A stretch of DNA of 64,000 bases from Aequorivita echinoideorum (GTDB lineage: Bacteria > Bacteroidota > Bacteroidia > Flavobacteriales > Flavobacteriaceae): contig NZ_JAHCTB010000001.1 in NCBI RefSeq assembly GCF_018476645.1, positions 124,001 to 188,000 on the forward strand. Direction: 5' to 3'. Under the pieces are notes generated by a model, which was not told the origin of the DNA, ran no database searches, and saw only the letters and a program-made list of their open reading frames with translations. Positions 42,409 to 51,730 of this stretch are shown in pieces. Each line of letters starts with the position of its first letter. The stretch's first letter is position 1. A program made the translations under genes and the position numbers.

Positions 42409-44718
42409 TTATTCTTTTATTATTCTTTTGAAGAAAACTTCATTTTTATTCGTTCTTATCCTCACCAAATAAACGCCACGCTCCAAAGCTGAAATATTCA
42501 GTGTAGAGACTGCATTGGCAGTCATCACCTGTGCGCCATTCATTGCGAAAATTGTAGTCTGCATTACATGTGAATCTTTCACTCCAATATTCAAAATATC
42601 GCTTGCAGGATTTGGATAGATGGATATTGAATTTAAACCGGCTTGCAAATCTGGGGTTCCAAGTGGGGTAAGATCAATAGTATATTCAATTAAACCAAGA
42701 TCAAAACTACCAATGTATGCCACAGCAGAATTTTCGTTGAAATAATATTGGGACGCTGCGGATCCTATTCCCAATAGCTGTTCGTTATTTATAGTCTGCC
42801 AATTTTCGCCATTATTTGTTGAAAAATGTAATGCAAATTCAGATACCTGGCTACTATAAGTTGAAGCCATCATAGCGCCTTCTGTTTCAGTAGAAAATGC
42901 AACATTATATACTAAGGATGTCGTTTTCCTATCCCAATTCTGTCCCCCGTTTTCGGAAATATAAATTCCCTTGGAGCTTGCTAGGGCGAGTCTATCTGTG
43001 TTAAGCGGATCTTGGGTCAAATCAAAAATGAGATCATTTGCGGTCATGGCTTCAAGGCCCGTGCTATTTTCCGCCCACGTACTTCCCCCATCCGTTGAAA
43101 CGTAAACGTCCGTTCCAACGGCGATGGTTATTTTATCTGAAGAATCAATTAAAATTCCATTGATATAATTCAAGGTGGGAAGATTTAGCGTAGTTTCCAC
43201 GATGTTGTTGATATCGCTGAAATCTATTTTCTTCAGAATTGTTTCACTAGGATCGAATCCCCCGAAAGCTGCAAAAATTGTTTGAGGGGCACTGGGGAAA
43301 GTGGCTACAGAAGTAAATCTATTGGCAAAAATACTTAACAGTTGCGTTTCCGTGGCGCCATTATCATTGCTCAAAACCAAACTGGATCCCATAAAACTGG
43401 AGGTAAATTTAAAAATTCTGTTGGGTGTAATTTGGTCTGCATACTGTGTTTGTCCTGGATTGTTAGAAAAAGTACTCAACGGCACGATGTCATAAGGAGT
43501 TTCAGTGCCTGTATCTAAATCTCTGTGTACATACCCAAATTGAACGCCGTAATATAAATTCTCTTCAGAACCATTTCTGAAAATATCCATATTTCCGGTA
43601 CTGGTAAAATACGGCGTTTTGCTCCAAGTAAGAGTTTCTCCACCATCATTTGAAAATAGGGGAATATAATTGGCGCTTATAAAAATTTCATCAGAATTTT
43701 GTGGATTATAGCTAGCATTTAATCCGTAATAATAGTTTTCGGAATCATCAACATTAGGGTACACAATATTTTGAAAAGTAGCACCGCCATCTTCGGAAAT
43801 TGCAATTTCATTTTCTTCCAAAACAATTAATTGCGAAGGGTTATTATCGTTGATTTTAATTACGGTAATATTGTCCAGAATACCTTCAGTCCAAGTAATG
43901 GGCACAATATTGAAAGTTGCCCCGCCATCTGTTGATTTATAAAGATTTTCAACTGTGCCGCCAAAACTTATTCCCGTACCTATATAAATATTTTGTGCAT
44001 TTAACGGATCAAAGGTTATAGGATCAAGAATAATCCCTGGAAGTTTTTCTGTAAAATTCTGGCCTCCATCCACTGATATAAACAAACCACCATCCACACC
44101 AGTGCTACCATTTCCGCGTGTTAAAAATAATTTATTAGGATCTGTTGGGCTTATGGCGACATCATTGATGAAAACAGTATCGTTGTTTGTGGTATAATAA
44201 ATCATATCCCAATTTGCGCCACCATCTGCCGTGTAAAATGTCCGCCCTTCTGTGTTGAAACCTTGAGGAAAATTGGTGTCTACCAATAGCACGTCCATAT
44301 CGGCATCATAAAAATCATATGAGGAAACATAAGCAAGATCTGATTGGTTTGGCAATGCAAATGTTTTAATCACGGAGGCTGAAGCAATATCGTAAACCAT
44401 AATTGCATTTACGGTTGTATTGGGTAAAAAAGCAGAAAATGTAAGCGCGGTACCGTCTGCTGAAAGTTTTAAATCCCTGATTTCTGCACCTTGTCCAAGG
44501 ATTAGGGAATATAAAATTTGCCAACTGGCGCCATTATCTTCAGAAACTACAATGTGGTTGCCCAATGTTACAGCATATACTTTATTGGGAACGCTTGCGT
44601 CATACGTTATGTCAAAAATTCTTCCGTATTCTTCAGAACCCGTAATCTCAAGCTGGGCATATATTTGTTGGAAGGAGAATGAGATTAGGCATAAAAAAAG
44701 GATAATTAATTTTTTCAT
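42409..44718 (-). CDS. Sortilin/BNR-repeat exoprotein with T9SS type A sorting domain
   Basis: A 769-residue secreted protein. It has a signal peptide (to about 21, YAQ) and many Asp-box/sortilin-like repeats (SEDNGASWQIL, TADGGANWDMIYYT, SVDGGQNFTEKL, KSTDGGATFNIVP, STDGGSTWAENS, SENGGQNWDRK), which predict one or two large beta-propellers. The C-terminal type A sorting domain (about 690-769) has ISIYPNPASDILNIGV and ALERGVYLVRIRT. Asp-box repeats occur in glycosidases and adhesins, but no glycosidase catalytic residues were recognised. It is convergent with the LytS gene. Confidence 0.9.
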   Translation of the reverse strand: MKKLIILFLCLISFSFQQIYAQLEITGSEEYGRIFDITYDASVPNKVYAVTLGNHIVVSEDNGASWQILYSLILGQGAEIRDLKLSADGTALTFSAFLPNTTVNAIMVYDIASASVIKTFALPNQSDLAYVSSYDFYDADMDVLLVDTNFPQGFNTEGRTFYTADGGANWDMIYYTTNNDTVFINDVAISPTDPNKLFLTRGNGSTGVDGGLFISVDGGQNFTEKLPGIILDPITFDPLNAQNIYIGTGISFGGTVENLYKSTDGGATFNIVPITWTEGILDNITVIKINDNNPSQLIVLEENEIAISEDGGATFQNIVYPNVDDSENYYYGLNASYNPQNSDEIFISANYIPLFSNDGGETLTWSKTPYFTSTGNMDIFRNGSEENLYYGVQFGYVHRDLDTGTETPYDIVPLSTFSNNPGQTQYADQITPNRIFKFTSSFMGSSLVLSNDNGATETQLLSIFANRFTSVATFPSAPQTIFAAFGGFDPSETILKKIDFSDINNIVETTLNLPTLNYINGILIDSSDKITIAVGTDVYVSTDGGSTWAENSTGLEAMTANDLIFDLTQDPLNTDRLALASSKGIYISENGGQNWDRKTTSLVYNVAFSTETEGAMMASTYSSQVSEFALHFSTNNGENWQTINNEQLLGIGSAASQYYFNENSAVAYIGSFDLGLIEYTIDLTPLGTPDLQAGLNSISIYPNPASDILNIGVKDSHVMQTTIFAMNGAQVMTANAVSTLNISALERGVYLVRIRTNKNEVFFKRIIKE

Positions 44719-44824
44719 AAATAAAATTTTTAGTGGAACCCAATATTCCGAAATACATTTTAAAATGAATAATTTTCAAGAATAATTACTGCGACAGCAA
44801 TCAGAAAAAACGTGACAAAGCCCC

Positions 44825-46462
44825 CTAAATAGTTGAAATGTAATGATATAAATTTGAACTATCCGCCAGCCCCATTTTGGTACTTATTCGCTCTTTTCGC
44901 TTTCGGGATGCTTCTACAGTAATATTGAAGAGGGAAGAAATTTCTTTATTTGTAAGATCCATGTACAAATAGCTCAAATAACGAATGTCGTTCGCCGTAA
45001 GTTCCGGATGCCTTTTTTTCAGTTCAGAGATGAAATTGTGGTTCACCTCTTCAAAGTGTGTGAAAAAATTTTCCCATTCACTATCGCTCTTCAGCAAGCT
45101 TTTTAGTTCCTTAATTTTTTTTGAAAGTTGCTGGTTGCGCGTAATCTCGCTCTGGCTGGAAAGTGAATTGATTATATCTTTAAGTAGCTCGTTCCTGCTT
45201 GAAATTTGGAGAGCTTTAGCTGCGAGTTTTCTGTTTCGGGTATCAATTTCGTTCTTAAGTTTTTCCTGTTCCAGTAATGCAAGTGCTTCCTTTGTGTGCA
45301 GTTGCTTTTCAAGGACCAGATTATCACTTTTCTTTTTTTGAAGTTCCAATTCAATAATTTCCTTGCTTCTGTTATGTAAAATTTTTCGCTGTTTGTTTTT
45401 GATAAAACTATTCCGAAGCGCCCAAGCAATTAAACAAATCACCAAAAGCAAAATACCCAACAATGCATAAAGCATATTTCGCTCAGCTACCTGTTTTTCC
45501 TTGTTTTGCTGAAGCTCACGACGATAATTTGAAATTTCAAATTTAACTTTATTCGTTTCGAAAAAACGTCCATTCTTCATTTGGTTCAAAGAATCGGTAA
45601 GCGAAATGACTGAATCCTTGGCTTGCAAGGCATTGTCCATATCAGCATTTGCCCGATATACTTTTGCCAATTGGTTAAATGCCGAAATCCTTGTTTCCGG
45701 GTCTATGGCGGTACCCAACGCAGATTGTGCGTAATCCAATGCCGTGGAAACATCGCCCATATCTAAGTAAATGTTTGAAAGCAGAACAAGTACAGTTATC
45801 TTTTCTTCTATAAATGCTAGCGACTGGATATTTGGCAATACCTGTAATGCCGTAGCTTTCGCCAGTTCATAATTCTTTCTGCGGTACTGGTTTTCTGCAA
45901 TAGCTAGCTCTGCCAAATATTTAATTTCCGGTTGGTTTCCTAGATTTTCCATGGCTTCATTCAAATATTTTGAAGCTATATCCAACTGATTCTGCTGATT
46001 GGCCAAAACACCTAAATTAACAGCATAAAGCCCCACTTTCATTTGGTCTTTACTTTCATTAGCAAGCATATATGCCTTTTTGAAATATTCTTCGGCTTTT
46101 GCCAAATCATTTTCCTTTGAATATAAAATTGCAATGTTGTTGAGGACAATCATTTCCTCATTTTCATCGAGTCGCTTTATAGCAATGGTGTAAGCTTCCA
46201 GATAATTATCCAGCGCCTCACCGTAATCCAGCATAGAATAGTAATTGGCGCCAATGTTGTTGATGGCTAGAAATTCCTGACGGTACCATTGGTTTTCCTC
46301 TGCAATGGAACGAGCCTCTGTAAGTAATTCCAAAGATTTGGTAAATTCTTTATTGTTTCTCGCACGTACACCGTGAACGAGCAAAGTATCTACATGCGCG
46401 GGATTTTGGGCAGCCAAAAGCGCACTTTGTAGTGCAAAATATATAAAAAAGAAATATTTCAT
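44825..46462 (-). CDS. Membrane-anchored TPR transcription regulator with LuxR-like HTH
   Basis: A 545-residue protein. I start it at ATG 46462, which gives a signal/anchor (MKYFFFIYFALQSALLAAQ); the longer frame-open start at 46507 has a polar leader. Periplasmic TPR repeats (about 25-300) and a transmembrane helix (about 335-357) follow. A cytoplasmic coiled coil (about 365-470) leads to a C-terminal LuxR-like helix-turn-helix (about 480-545, LTANDIRYLSYLYMDLTNKE and RKRKERISTKMGL). There is no receiver or kinase domain, so signal and DNA binding are joined in one membrane protein. It is 83 bp downstream of a paralogue of the same design. Confidence 0.85.
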   Translation of the reverse strand: MKYFFFIYFALQSALLAAQNPAHVDTLLVHGVRARNNKEFTKSLELLTEARSIAEENQWYRQEFLAINNIGANYYSMLDYGEALDNYLEAYTIAIKRLDENEEMIVLNNIAILYSKENDLAKAEEYFKKAYMLANESKDQMKVGLYAVNLGVLANQQNQLDIASKYLNEAMENLGNQPEIKYLAELAIAENQYRRKNYELAKATALQVLPNIQSLAFIEEKITVLVLLSNIYLDMGDVSTALDYAQSALGTAIDPETRISAFNQLAKVYRANADMDNALQAKDSVISLTDSLNQMKNGRFFETNKVKFEISNYRRELQQNKEKQVAERNMLYALLGILLLVICLIAWALRNSFIKNKQRKILHNRSKEIIELELQKKKSDNLVLEKQLHTKEALALLEQEKLKNEIDTRNRKLAAKALQISSRNELLKDIINSLSSQSEITRNQQLSKKIKELKSLLKSDSEWENFFTHFEEVNHNFISELKKRHPELTANDIRYLSYLYMDLTNKEISSLFNITVEASRKRKERISTKMGLADSSNLYHYISTI

Positions 46463-46545
46463 AGCATTGTTAGCGCCCGTGAAGTTAGTTGATATAAAAA
46501 TCAACACATAATTTTTGAGCTATTTTTGAAAAGTATGAGTTGTAG

Positions 46546-48393
46546 TTAAACCTCCGCAATCAATTTTTCAAAAGCTTCCTCATCGTGCTGTAAGCCCATT
46601 TTGCTTCGAATGAATTCCTTTTTTGAAATTATTTCATGTTCGCTTGTGCCCATTAGGGCGGCAATTTCCTTGAGAGAAAGCTGCAGTCGCAACATACAGC
46701 AAAAGGCAATGTCATTTTCGGAAAGCGTTGGGAACATTTCCGTTAAAACCGAGGCAAAATCTGGATGGACCTCAATAAACTTATTTTTGAAATATTTCCA
46801 ATAATTGTGTTTTTTCAGAATAGCAGCAATGTCTGAAGCCAATTTTTTTGAAGCTTCAGGATTTTCACGCGCTTCTACGAGTTCTATTATTTTGTTCTGC
46901 ACGTTCGCCATTTCCAGGGAAATATCTACCAATTCCTTTTCCTTATTTTCCAAGGTTATGGAACGTTCCTGTAAAAGCTGTCCCTCAAGATGGGCTTTTT
47001 CTTCAAGTGATTTTTTCGAGATTTCTAAATTGGCAACGCGTTCTTTTTGAAGCTTTAACTTGTTTTGGTTATTGATGTAAATGGAAATCCCTATCCCAAT
47101 AATGAGCAACAAAAGAAGAATTCCCAAAATGAAAATATTACGCTCCTTCGCGTTGTTCTCTTTCAATAATTCATTGTTTTTTGAAAGCACCAAATTTTGT
47201 TCCCGCCGCAAGTCGTTTTGATAGGCTTCCTGCAGCTCTTTCGCTTTTAATTTGTTCACCGCATCATTCACTGAATCTTTCAGAAAATCCATCCTTTCGT
47301 ACGCCGCAATAGATTTATCGGTCAGCCCTTTATTGCCATACGTAACTACAGCATTCCGCAAAAAATAGATCTCATTATCTGCATTCAGCTTGAGTCTGGG
47401 AATACTGGATGAGGCTTTTACATCTTCAATGACCGCAAGGGCTTCGTTGAAATTGTTTTGGGAATTCAAAAATTCCAAATATTGGCCCGCCACATCCATA
47501 AAGCGCGGCGAATGCAACCTTAGCAAACCATCGTAGGCTTCCCGCACAGCTGCTTTAGCTTTTGAAAATCTATTGGTTTTTGTATATACAAGACCCAATT
47601 TGCTTATCGCAAAATATGCGTATTCGTGATTCCCTCTTGCTTTTAAGCCCGCTACCACTTCAGTCAATGCTTTTTCAGCTTCCGTGTATTCTTCAAAATG
47701 CATCAAGCAATCTGAATAATTCATCAAGGTATAATAATAGTTGGTGCTTTTGTCCTCGGCAAATTTGGGCAAAACCTCTCCGTATAATTCTTTAGCAAAC
47801 GTATAATCGCCGCTATTGTAATAAACATTGGCGAGTTTCTGTTTTACCGCGTAAATCTCTCTTTTATTGCCAGCTTCGGTTAAGATTTTAATAGCTTTTT
47901 TCAGTGCTTCCATAGCTTTTTCGCTATCCAGCATATAGTTGTAATTGGAAGCCATTTCGCCATAGACCATCCCTTGCCCCTCTTTGTTGTTGGCTTTTTT
48001 GAAAAGCTCGCTTGCCTTTTCAAGAGCTTCAAATGAATCCTGATACCGTGAAGCGGTACGGTAGTTTATGGCCAAATTCATATACTGGCGTGCCTGTAAA
48101 AGCGGATACTCCTTTGTGAAAACAATCGCTTTTTTAATATAAAATTCCGAAGTATCAAAAACCGCCTGCTTGTTGTAGATTAAGCCGAGATTGGAATAGT
48201 TTTTAGCCAAAATAGTATCGTGTAATCCTTCGGAATTTTCCAAAAGCCGTGCGATGTATATTTTGGCAGAATCTGGTTTTGTGTTTATGCTTTTGCTTAT
48301 TTGTTCCGTGAGCCTTTTAATATTGGGGCGTTGGGCGAGGGACGGTGCCAAACTTGCAAAAAACAAAAGTAGGAGTAGGTATCCTTTTTTCAT
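46546..48393 (-). CDS. Membrane-anchored TPR transcription regulator with LuxR-like HTH (paralogue)
   Basis: A 615-residue protein with the same plan as its neighbour: signal/anchor (MKKGYLLLLLFFASLAPSLA), TPR repeats (about 40-380), a transmembrane helix (about 424-444), a coiled coil (about 445-530) and a C-terminal helix-turn-helix (about 555-610, LSENDIAFCCMLRLQLSLKE and IISKKEFIRSKMGL). The sequences are only distantly similar, so the duplication is old. The promoter at 48410-48436 has a perfect -7 box. Whether the proteins act on the same targets cannot be told. Confidence 0.87.
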   Translation of the reverse strand: MKKGYLLLLLFFASLAPSLAQRPNIKRLTEQISKSINTKPDSAKIYIARLLENSEGLHDTILAKNYSNLGLIYNKQAVFDTSEFYIKKAIVFTKEYPLLQARQYMNLAINYRTASRYQDSFEALEKASELFKKANNKEGQGMVYGEMASNYNYMLDSEKAMEALKKAIKILTEAGNKREIYAVKQKLANVYYNSGDYTFAKELYGEVLPKFAEDKSTNYYYTLMNYSDCLMHFEEYTEAEKALTEVVAGLKARGNHEYAYFAISKLGLVYTKTNRFSKAKAAVREAYDGLLRLHSPRFMDVAGQYLEFLNSQNNFNEALAVIEDVKASSSIPRLKLNADNEIYFLRNAVVTYGNKGLTDKSIAAYERMDFLKDSVNDAVNKLKAKELQEAYQNDLRREQNLVLSKNNELLKENNAKERNIFILGILLLLLIIGIGISIYINNQNKLKLQKERVANLEISKKSLEEKAHLEGQLLQERSITLENKEKELVDISLEMANVQNKIIELVEARENPEASKKLASDIAAILKKHNYWKYFKNKFIEVHPDFASVLTEMFPTLSENDIAFCCMLRLQLSLKEIAALMGTSEHEIISKKEFIRSKMGLQHDEEAFEKLIAEV

Positions 48394-48409
48394 ATATTTT
48401 GGAAATTTG

Positions 48410-48436
48410 CAAAGATAGATTTTTCTTACAAAACAA
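48410..48436 (-). promoter_or_regulatory. Bacteroidota-type promoter of the TPR regulator gene
   Basis: On the minus strand TTG (48434-48436), 16 bp, then TATCTTTG (48410-48417), a perfect TAnnTTTG. The start codon follows 16 bp after the -7 box. Confidence 0.55.
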
Positions 48437-48535
48437 TTAAGTTAGTTAAATAATTATACGGTAATCTTTTAAAATGAAGTTCTATAAACACAAAAACCAA
48501 AGAATCATTATTTTTTATTCAAAAAGAATAAAACA

Positions 48536-50728
48536 TCAATAACAATCCATTTTTAATTGACCTTTTTGCATCAAAACATCAAGCGAGAGGCTCGGATTTT
48601 TCTTTAAAATTTCCTCTAAAACTTCCAGCACGCCGTGCTGCATTGATAGTGAACCGCAAATCATGATGCATCCATTATTTTTCACGGTATTCAAAATTTT
48701 ATTTCCGCTTTGCGCTACCAAGTCCTGTACATATTTTTTTGATGCTTCCCGCGAAAAGCATTTTTGAACGTGCAGATTTTTATTTCTGAAATCCTCAAAC
48801 ATTAAATACGAATCGTAAATAGCCGAAGAATTTTGGGTGCGCCCGCCCCAAAGCAGTTGAATATGGGCATTTTTCCGCTCGTGGACCATTCCCAAAAAAG
48901 GTGCAATCCCAGTCCCATTTGCTATTAAAATTGCTGAATCTGTTTTTTTCGGAAAGTGAAAATCTGGATTGGTTTCTATGGCAGCTTTTAGCGAATCGCC
49001 AGCTTGCAGGCCAAAAAGAAAATTTGATCCCTTTCCAAATTCATGTTTTTTTATGCTCAATAAAATGGAATCATCCATTTTGGCAATTGAATATTGACGG
49101 GCAATTCCAGAAGCATCCGGAAAAACTGAAAGCAAATCGCCAGAGGTAAATTTCCTTTTTCGCTTCGGTTTTAATTGAATTAAAAATGTATCGTCAACAT
49201 TTAATTCTGTTCTTTTTAAAACTTCAAAAGAAATCAATTTTGGCTTTTTCGTGGGTTTTGGAGTTTCAATTTTTAATGGAATTGCTAATTTTTCACTATA
49301 TTTTTTAGCCCATTTCTGAAAATCCGTAAAATCTGCATTGTCAATTTTATAAAGTGGCAGCACGGATTCAAACCCAGTTTTGGATTGCAATAGCGATTGA
49401 ATTTTTATCGCAAATTCACAATAATTGGGATATTCCAAAGAACCAAACCCCACAACCGAATAGTTGATTTTATTGGGCTGATTGATGGTTTTGAAAAGCG
49501 GTTCAAATTTACGGGCATTTGTTGGCGCTTCGCCTTCGCCATACGTCGCTGTTAAAAATAGGATGTGTTTTGCTTCGGCATAAACTGAATAATTGTTCGG
49601 TTCTGTCATAAAAACTTGTTTTCCTGAATGGGTCAACGCATTGTAAAGTCGGGTGGCAAAATCAAACGTTGTTCCCGTTTCTGAACCGACTAAAATTACA
49701 AACTCACATTCATCTTTATTTGGCATAACGGAATTTGCGACAACTTTTTTCCGTCTTTTCAGTGTCATCACAAAACCGGAATACATAAAGAAAATAATGG
49801 ATGCACTGGCGATTAAAAGAATTATGGACCACAAAACGCTGCCTTCGCCAGTATGCAAAATCAAACTAAAGCGAGATGCAATAGCAACAAATGGATATTC
49901 CGCTCTGCTAACGATTGCGCCGGTTTGCTGGTTCAGTTTAATTTCGCGATCGTTTAAGGCAATGTGAAAATAATCCTCGGCATCTTCGGAAAATGGGAAA
50001 TCCACCTTTTTTATTTCTGAAAGTTTTGTTTCGTTGAAAAAAGGGATTTCTGAAAGGTTTTCAAAAAATTGGGTTTCTTCCGAAGCTATATTTTCTTGAA
50101 ATTCTGCCGAAGTATTTGGCAACAATTCAAATTTTTCCGCGGAAAGATATACGCCCGTAAGCGCAACAATGACAATAGGAATAAAGAATATTCGGCTCAA
50201 AATTACGTGATAACGCATTTCAAAATATTCTTTTTGCACCTTCGAGAAAATCTTTTTAATGCCGCCCTGCCGTTTCGCAAGCAGGAAAATTCCGGTAATG
50301 GCAATTAAAAAAAGTAATAAGGAAACGAGCCCAACAAAGAAGCGGCCAATACTTTTTAAAAACAATGAACGGTGCAGATTGGTGGCGAAACTATAGATTT
50401 CAGGTCGTTTGGCAACTTCACCCAACTTTTCGCCCGTTTTTGGGTTAATATAAATATCCTTTGTTTCAAAATCTTCGGTGAGTACTGAGGCTTTTACGAA
50501 GCCGGACAATTCCACTTCCAAAGAAAAAACCTCATCGTAATTTTTCTTCAACCCCGTAATTGACTCTGCCAACGAGACTTCATCTAGATTTTCAACCGCA
50601 AATCCTTTTGTTTGGTGCGCAATCGGCTCGACCGCCAAAATCACCGCAGTAACCGAGGCCACCAACAAAAAGAGGGAAGAAACGACGGCAAGTGCTAAAT
50701 GACTGTACCTCCAGAGGGAAAGGGTCAA
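48536..50728 (-). CDS. PepSY-flavodoxin-reductase membrane fusion, probable iron/heme reductase
   Basis: A 730-residue inner membrane protein. The N-terminal PepSY-type membrane module has helices at about 10-35, 130-155, 170-200 and 298-325, with PepSY-like periplasmic loops. A flavodoxin domain (about 340-480) has LVGSETGTTFDFATRLYNAL and FLTATYGEGEAPTNA. A FAD/NAD(P)H reductase domain like sulfite or cytochrome P450 reductases (about 490-730) has RQYSIAK, ANGTGIAPFLG and LLWGGRTQNSSA. It probably moves electrons from NAD(P)H to periplasmic ferric iron or heme. The start is TTG at 50728: the conserved TLSLWRYSHLALAV sequence begins right there, and no ATG is in frame before the upstream stop. 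Three TTAGGGA repeats sit 4 bp upstream. Confidence 0.9.
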   Translation of the reverse strand: MTLSLWRYSHLALAVVSSLFLLVASVTAVILAVEPIAHQTKGFAVENLDEVSLAESITGLKKNYDEVFSLEVELSGFVKASVLTEDFETKDIYINPKTGEKLGEVAKRPEIYSFATNLHRSLFLKSIGRFFVGLVSLLLFLIAITGIFLLAKRQGGIKKIFSKVQKEYFEMRYHVILSRIFFIPIVIVALTGVYLSAEKFELLPNTSAEFQENIASEETQFFENLSEIPFFNETKLSEIKKVDFPFSEDAEDYFHIALNDREIKLNQQTGAIVSRAEYPFVAIASRFSLILHTGEGSVLWSIILLIASASIIFFMYSGFVMTLKRRKKVVANSVMPNKDECEFVILVGSETGTTFDFATRLYNALTHSGKQVFMTEPNNYSVYAEAKHILFLTATYGEGEAPTNARKFEPLFKTINQPNKINYSVVGFGSLEYPNYCEFAIKIQSLLQSKTGFESVLPLYKIDNADFTDFQKWAKKYSEKLAIPLKIETPKPTKKPKLISFEVLKRTELNVDDTFLIQLKPKRKRKFTSGDLLSVFPDASGIARQYSIAKMDDSILLSIKKHEFGKGSNFLFGLQAGDSLKAAIETNPDFHFPKKTDSAILIANGTGIAPFLGMVHERKNAHIQLLWGGRTQNSSAIYDSYLMFEDFRNKNLHVQKCFSREASKKYVQDLVAQSGNKILNTVKNNGCIMICGSLSMQHGVLEVLEEILKKNPSLSLDVLMQKGQLKMDCY

Positions 50729-50732
50729 ATTT

Positions 50733-50753
50733 TTAGGGATTAGGGATTAGGGA
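50733..50753 (+). repeat. Three perfect TTAGGGA heptamers at the PepSY-reductase start
   Basis: TTAGGGA three times without a change, ending 4 bp from the TTG start codon of the minus-strand gene. On the coding strand the repeats read TCCCTAA. Confidence 0.85.
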
Positions 50754-50798
50754 TGTGTTATTAATTAGATGAACCTATTTTGTTTATTGACGTTTTAA

Positions 50799-51155
50799 TC
50801 AGTCGCCAACCCATTCTGTAATCTTTGAAAAAAACAAAATAATTGCAATCAAATATATTATTGATGATGTGAAAATCGGCTTTATATGTAAGTTTTTTCT
50901 ATTCTTAAATGAAATTATTAGAATTATCAGAATCCATAAAAAAAATGAAAAGAATGAAATTATCACACTCCAAGTAATTAATGGGGCATAGAATGAATAT
51001 ACTTCAAAGTTTTGAGGATCATTTATACTTGATATTGGGAGATGGCCAAATAAAAATCCGGCGTGAAAATAAAATGCCAATAAAAAAACTATGAATAAGA
51101 ATGGAAAAATTGCCAAAATATAAAATAAGTAGCTCCAAGGTTTTGTTATATCCAT
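50799..51155 (-). CDS. Small membrane protein of unknown function
   Basis: A 118-residue protein with three clear transmembrane helices (about 8-33, 54-80, 93-110), separated by short polar loops. I recognise no family. It lies between DUF2271 and PepSY-reductase genes on the same strand, with gaps of 88 and 70 bp. It may belong to the heme/iron operon, but the composition (Lys/Ile/Phe-rich, very low G+C) differs from its neighbours and hints at a later insertion. Confidence 0.6.
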   Translation of the reverse strand: MDITKPWSYLFYILAIFPFLFIVFLLAFYFHAGFLFGHLPISSINDPQNFEVYSFYAPLITWSVIISFFSFFLWILIILIISFKNRKNLHIKPIFTSSIIYLIAIILFFSKITEWVGD

Positions 51156-51221
51156 CTAAAATAATTTTGAACACCAATAAAACTATTTTTTAGTTTAAAT
51201 ATTTTGAAACTATTATTTAAA

Positions 51222-51242
51222 AATCGCTAATCGCTAATTGCT
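51222..51242 (+). repeat. Heptamer tandem repeat, 3 units
   Basis: AATCGCT, AATCGCT, AATTGCT in strict register, ending 1 bp before the stop codon of the DUF2271 gene (51244-51246). Confidence 0.6.
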
Positions 51243-51243
51243 A

Positions 51244-51729
51244 TCATTGCGTAAGCATACGAACGTAACGAATAAATCCTTTGCCTTCCTGCTTGCTCTT
51301 TAAATTTTCTGAAGTGAGCGGAAATTGGAGGTCGTCTTTGTAATATTTTACGTCTTCCACGGAAGTTTCAAAGCGAAGGCTGTAGCCTTTATCAATTTTA
51401 TCCACCGGAATTTGAAGTACACTTACCGTACGTTCGCCACCGCTGATTGTTTCACCAGAAATGGCATCGATATTTGGCCGACGCTTGCCGTAGAATTTCC
51501 ACCATTCAGTGATTTCGCTGTACCACTCCGGGTCTTTTCCGAGTACTTGTAGCGTTTCTTCGTATTCGCCTTTTGGGTTTAGAAGTGAAACAATTATGTA
51601 TGCACCTTCACCCGAATAATTGGTCATTTGGATCATACATTTTACCGCTTTTTTTTCGGCAGCTGTGAAACCTGCGATTACGAAGCCGACGATAAATAGT
51701 ACTGGAATTGCTTTAAAAAATTTCTTCAT
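51244..51729 (-). CDS. DUF2271 exported protein
   Basis: A 161-residue exported protein with an N-terminal signal (MKKFFKAIPVLFIVGFVIAG, near FTA) and the DUF2271 pattern: CMIQMTNYSGEGAYIIVSLL (about 31-50), ETLQVLGKDPEWYSEITEWW, then DAISGETISGG and YSLRFETSVEDVKYY. DUF2271 genes sit beside PepSY and TonB receptor genes in iron or heme loci. Its start is 1 bp from the stop of the ankyrin gene, so the two are co-transcribed. Confidence 0.85.
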   Translation of the reverse strand: MKKFFKAIPVLFIVGFVIAGFTAAEKKAVKCMIQMTNYSGEGAYIIVSLLNPKGEYEETLQVLGKDPEWYSEITEWWKFYGKRRPNIDAISGETISGGERTVSVLQIPVDKIDKGYSLRFETSVEDVKYYKDDLQFPLTSENLKSKQEGKGFIRYVRMLTQ

Positions 51730-51730
51730 T

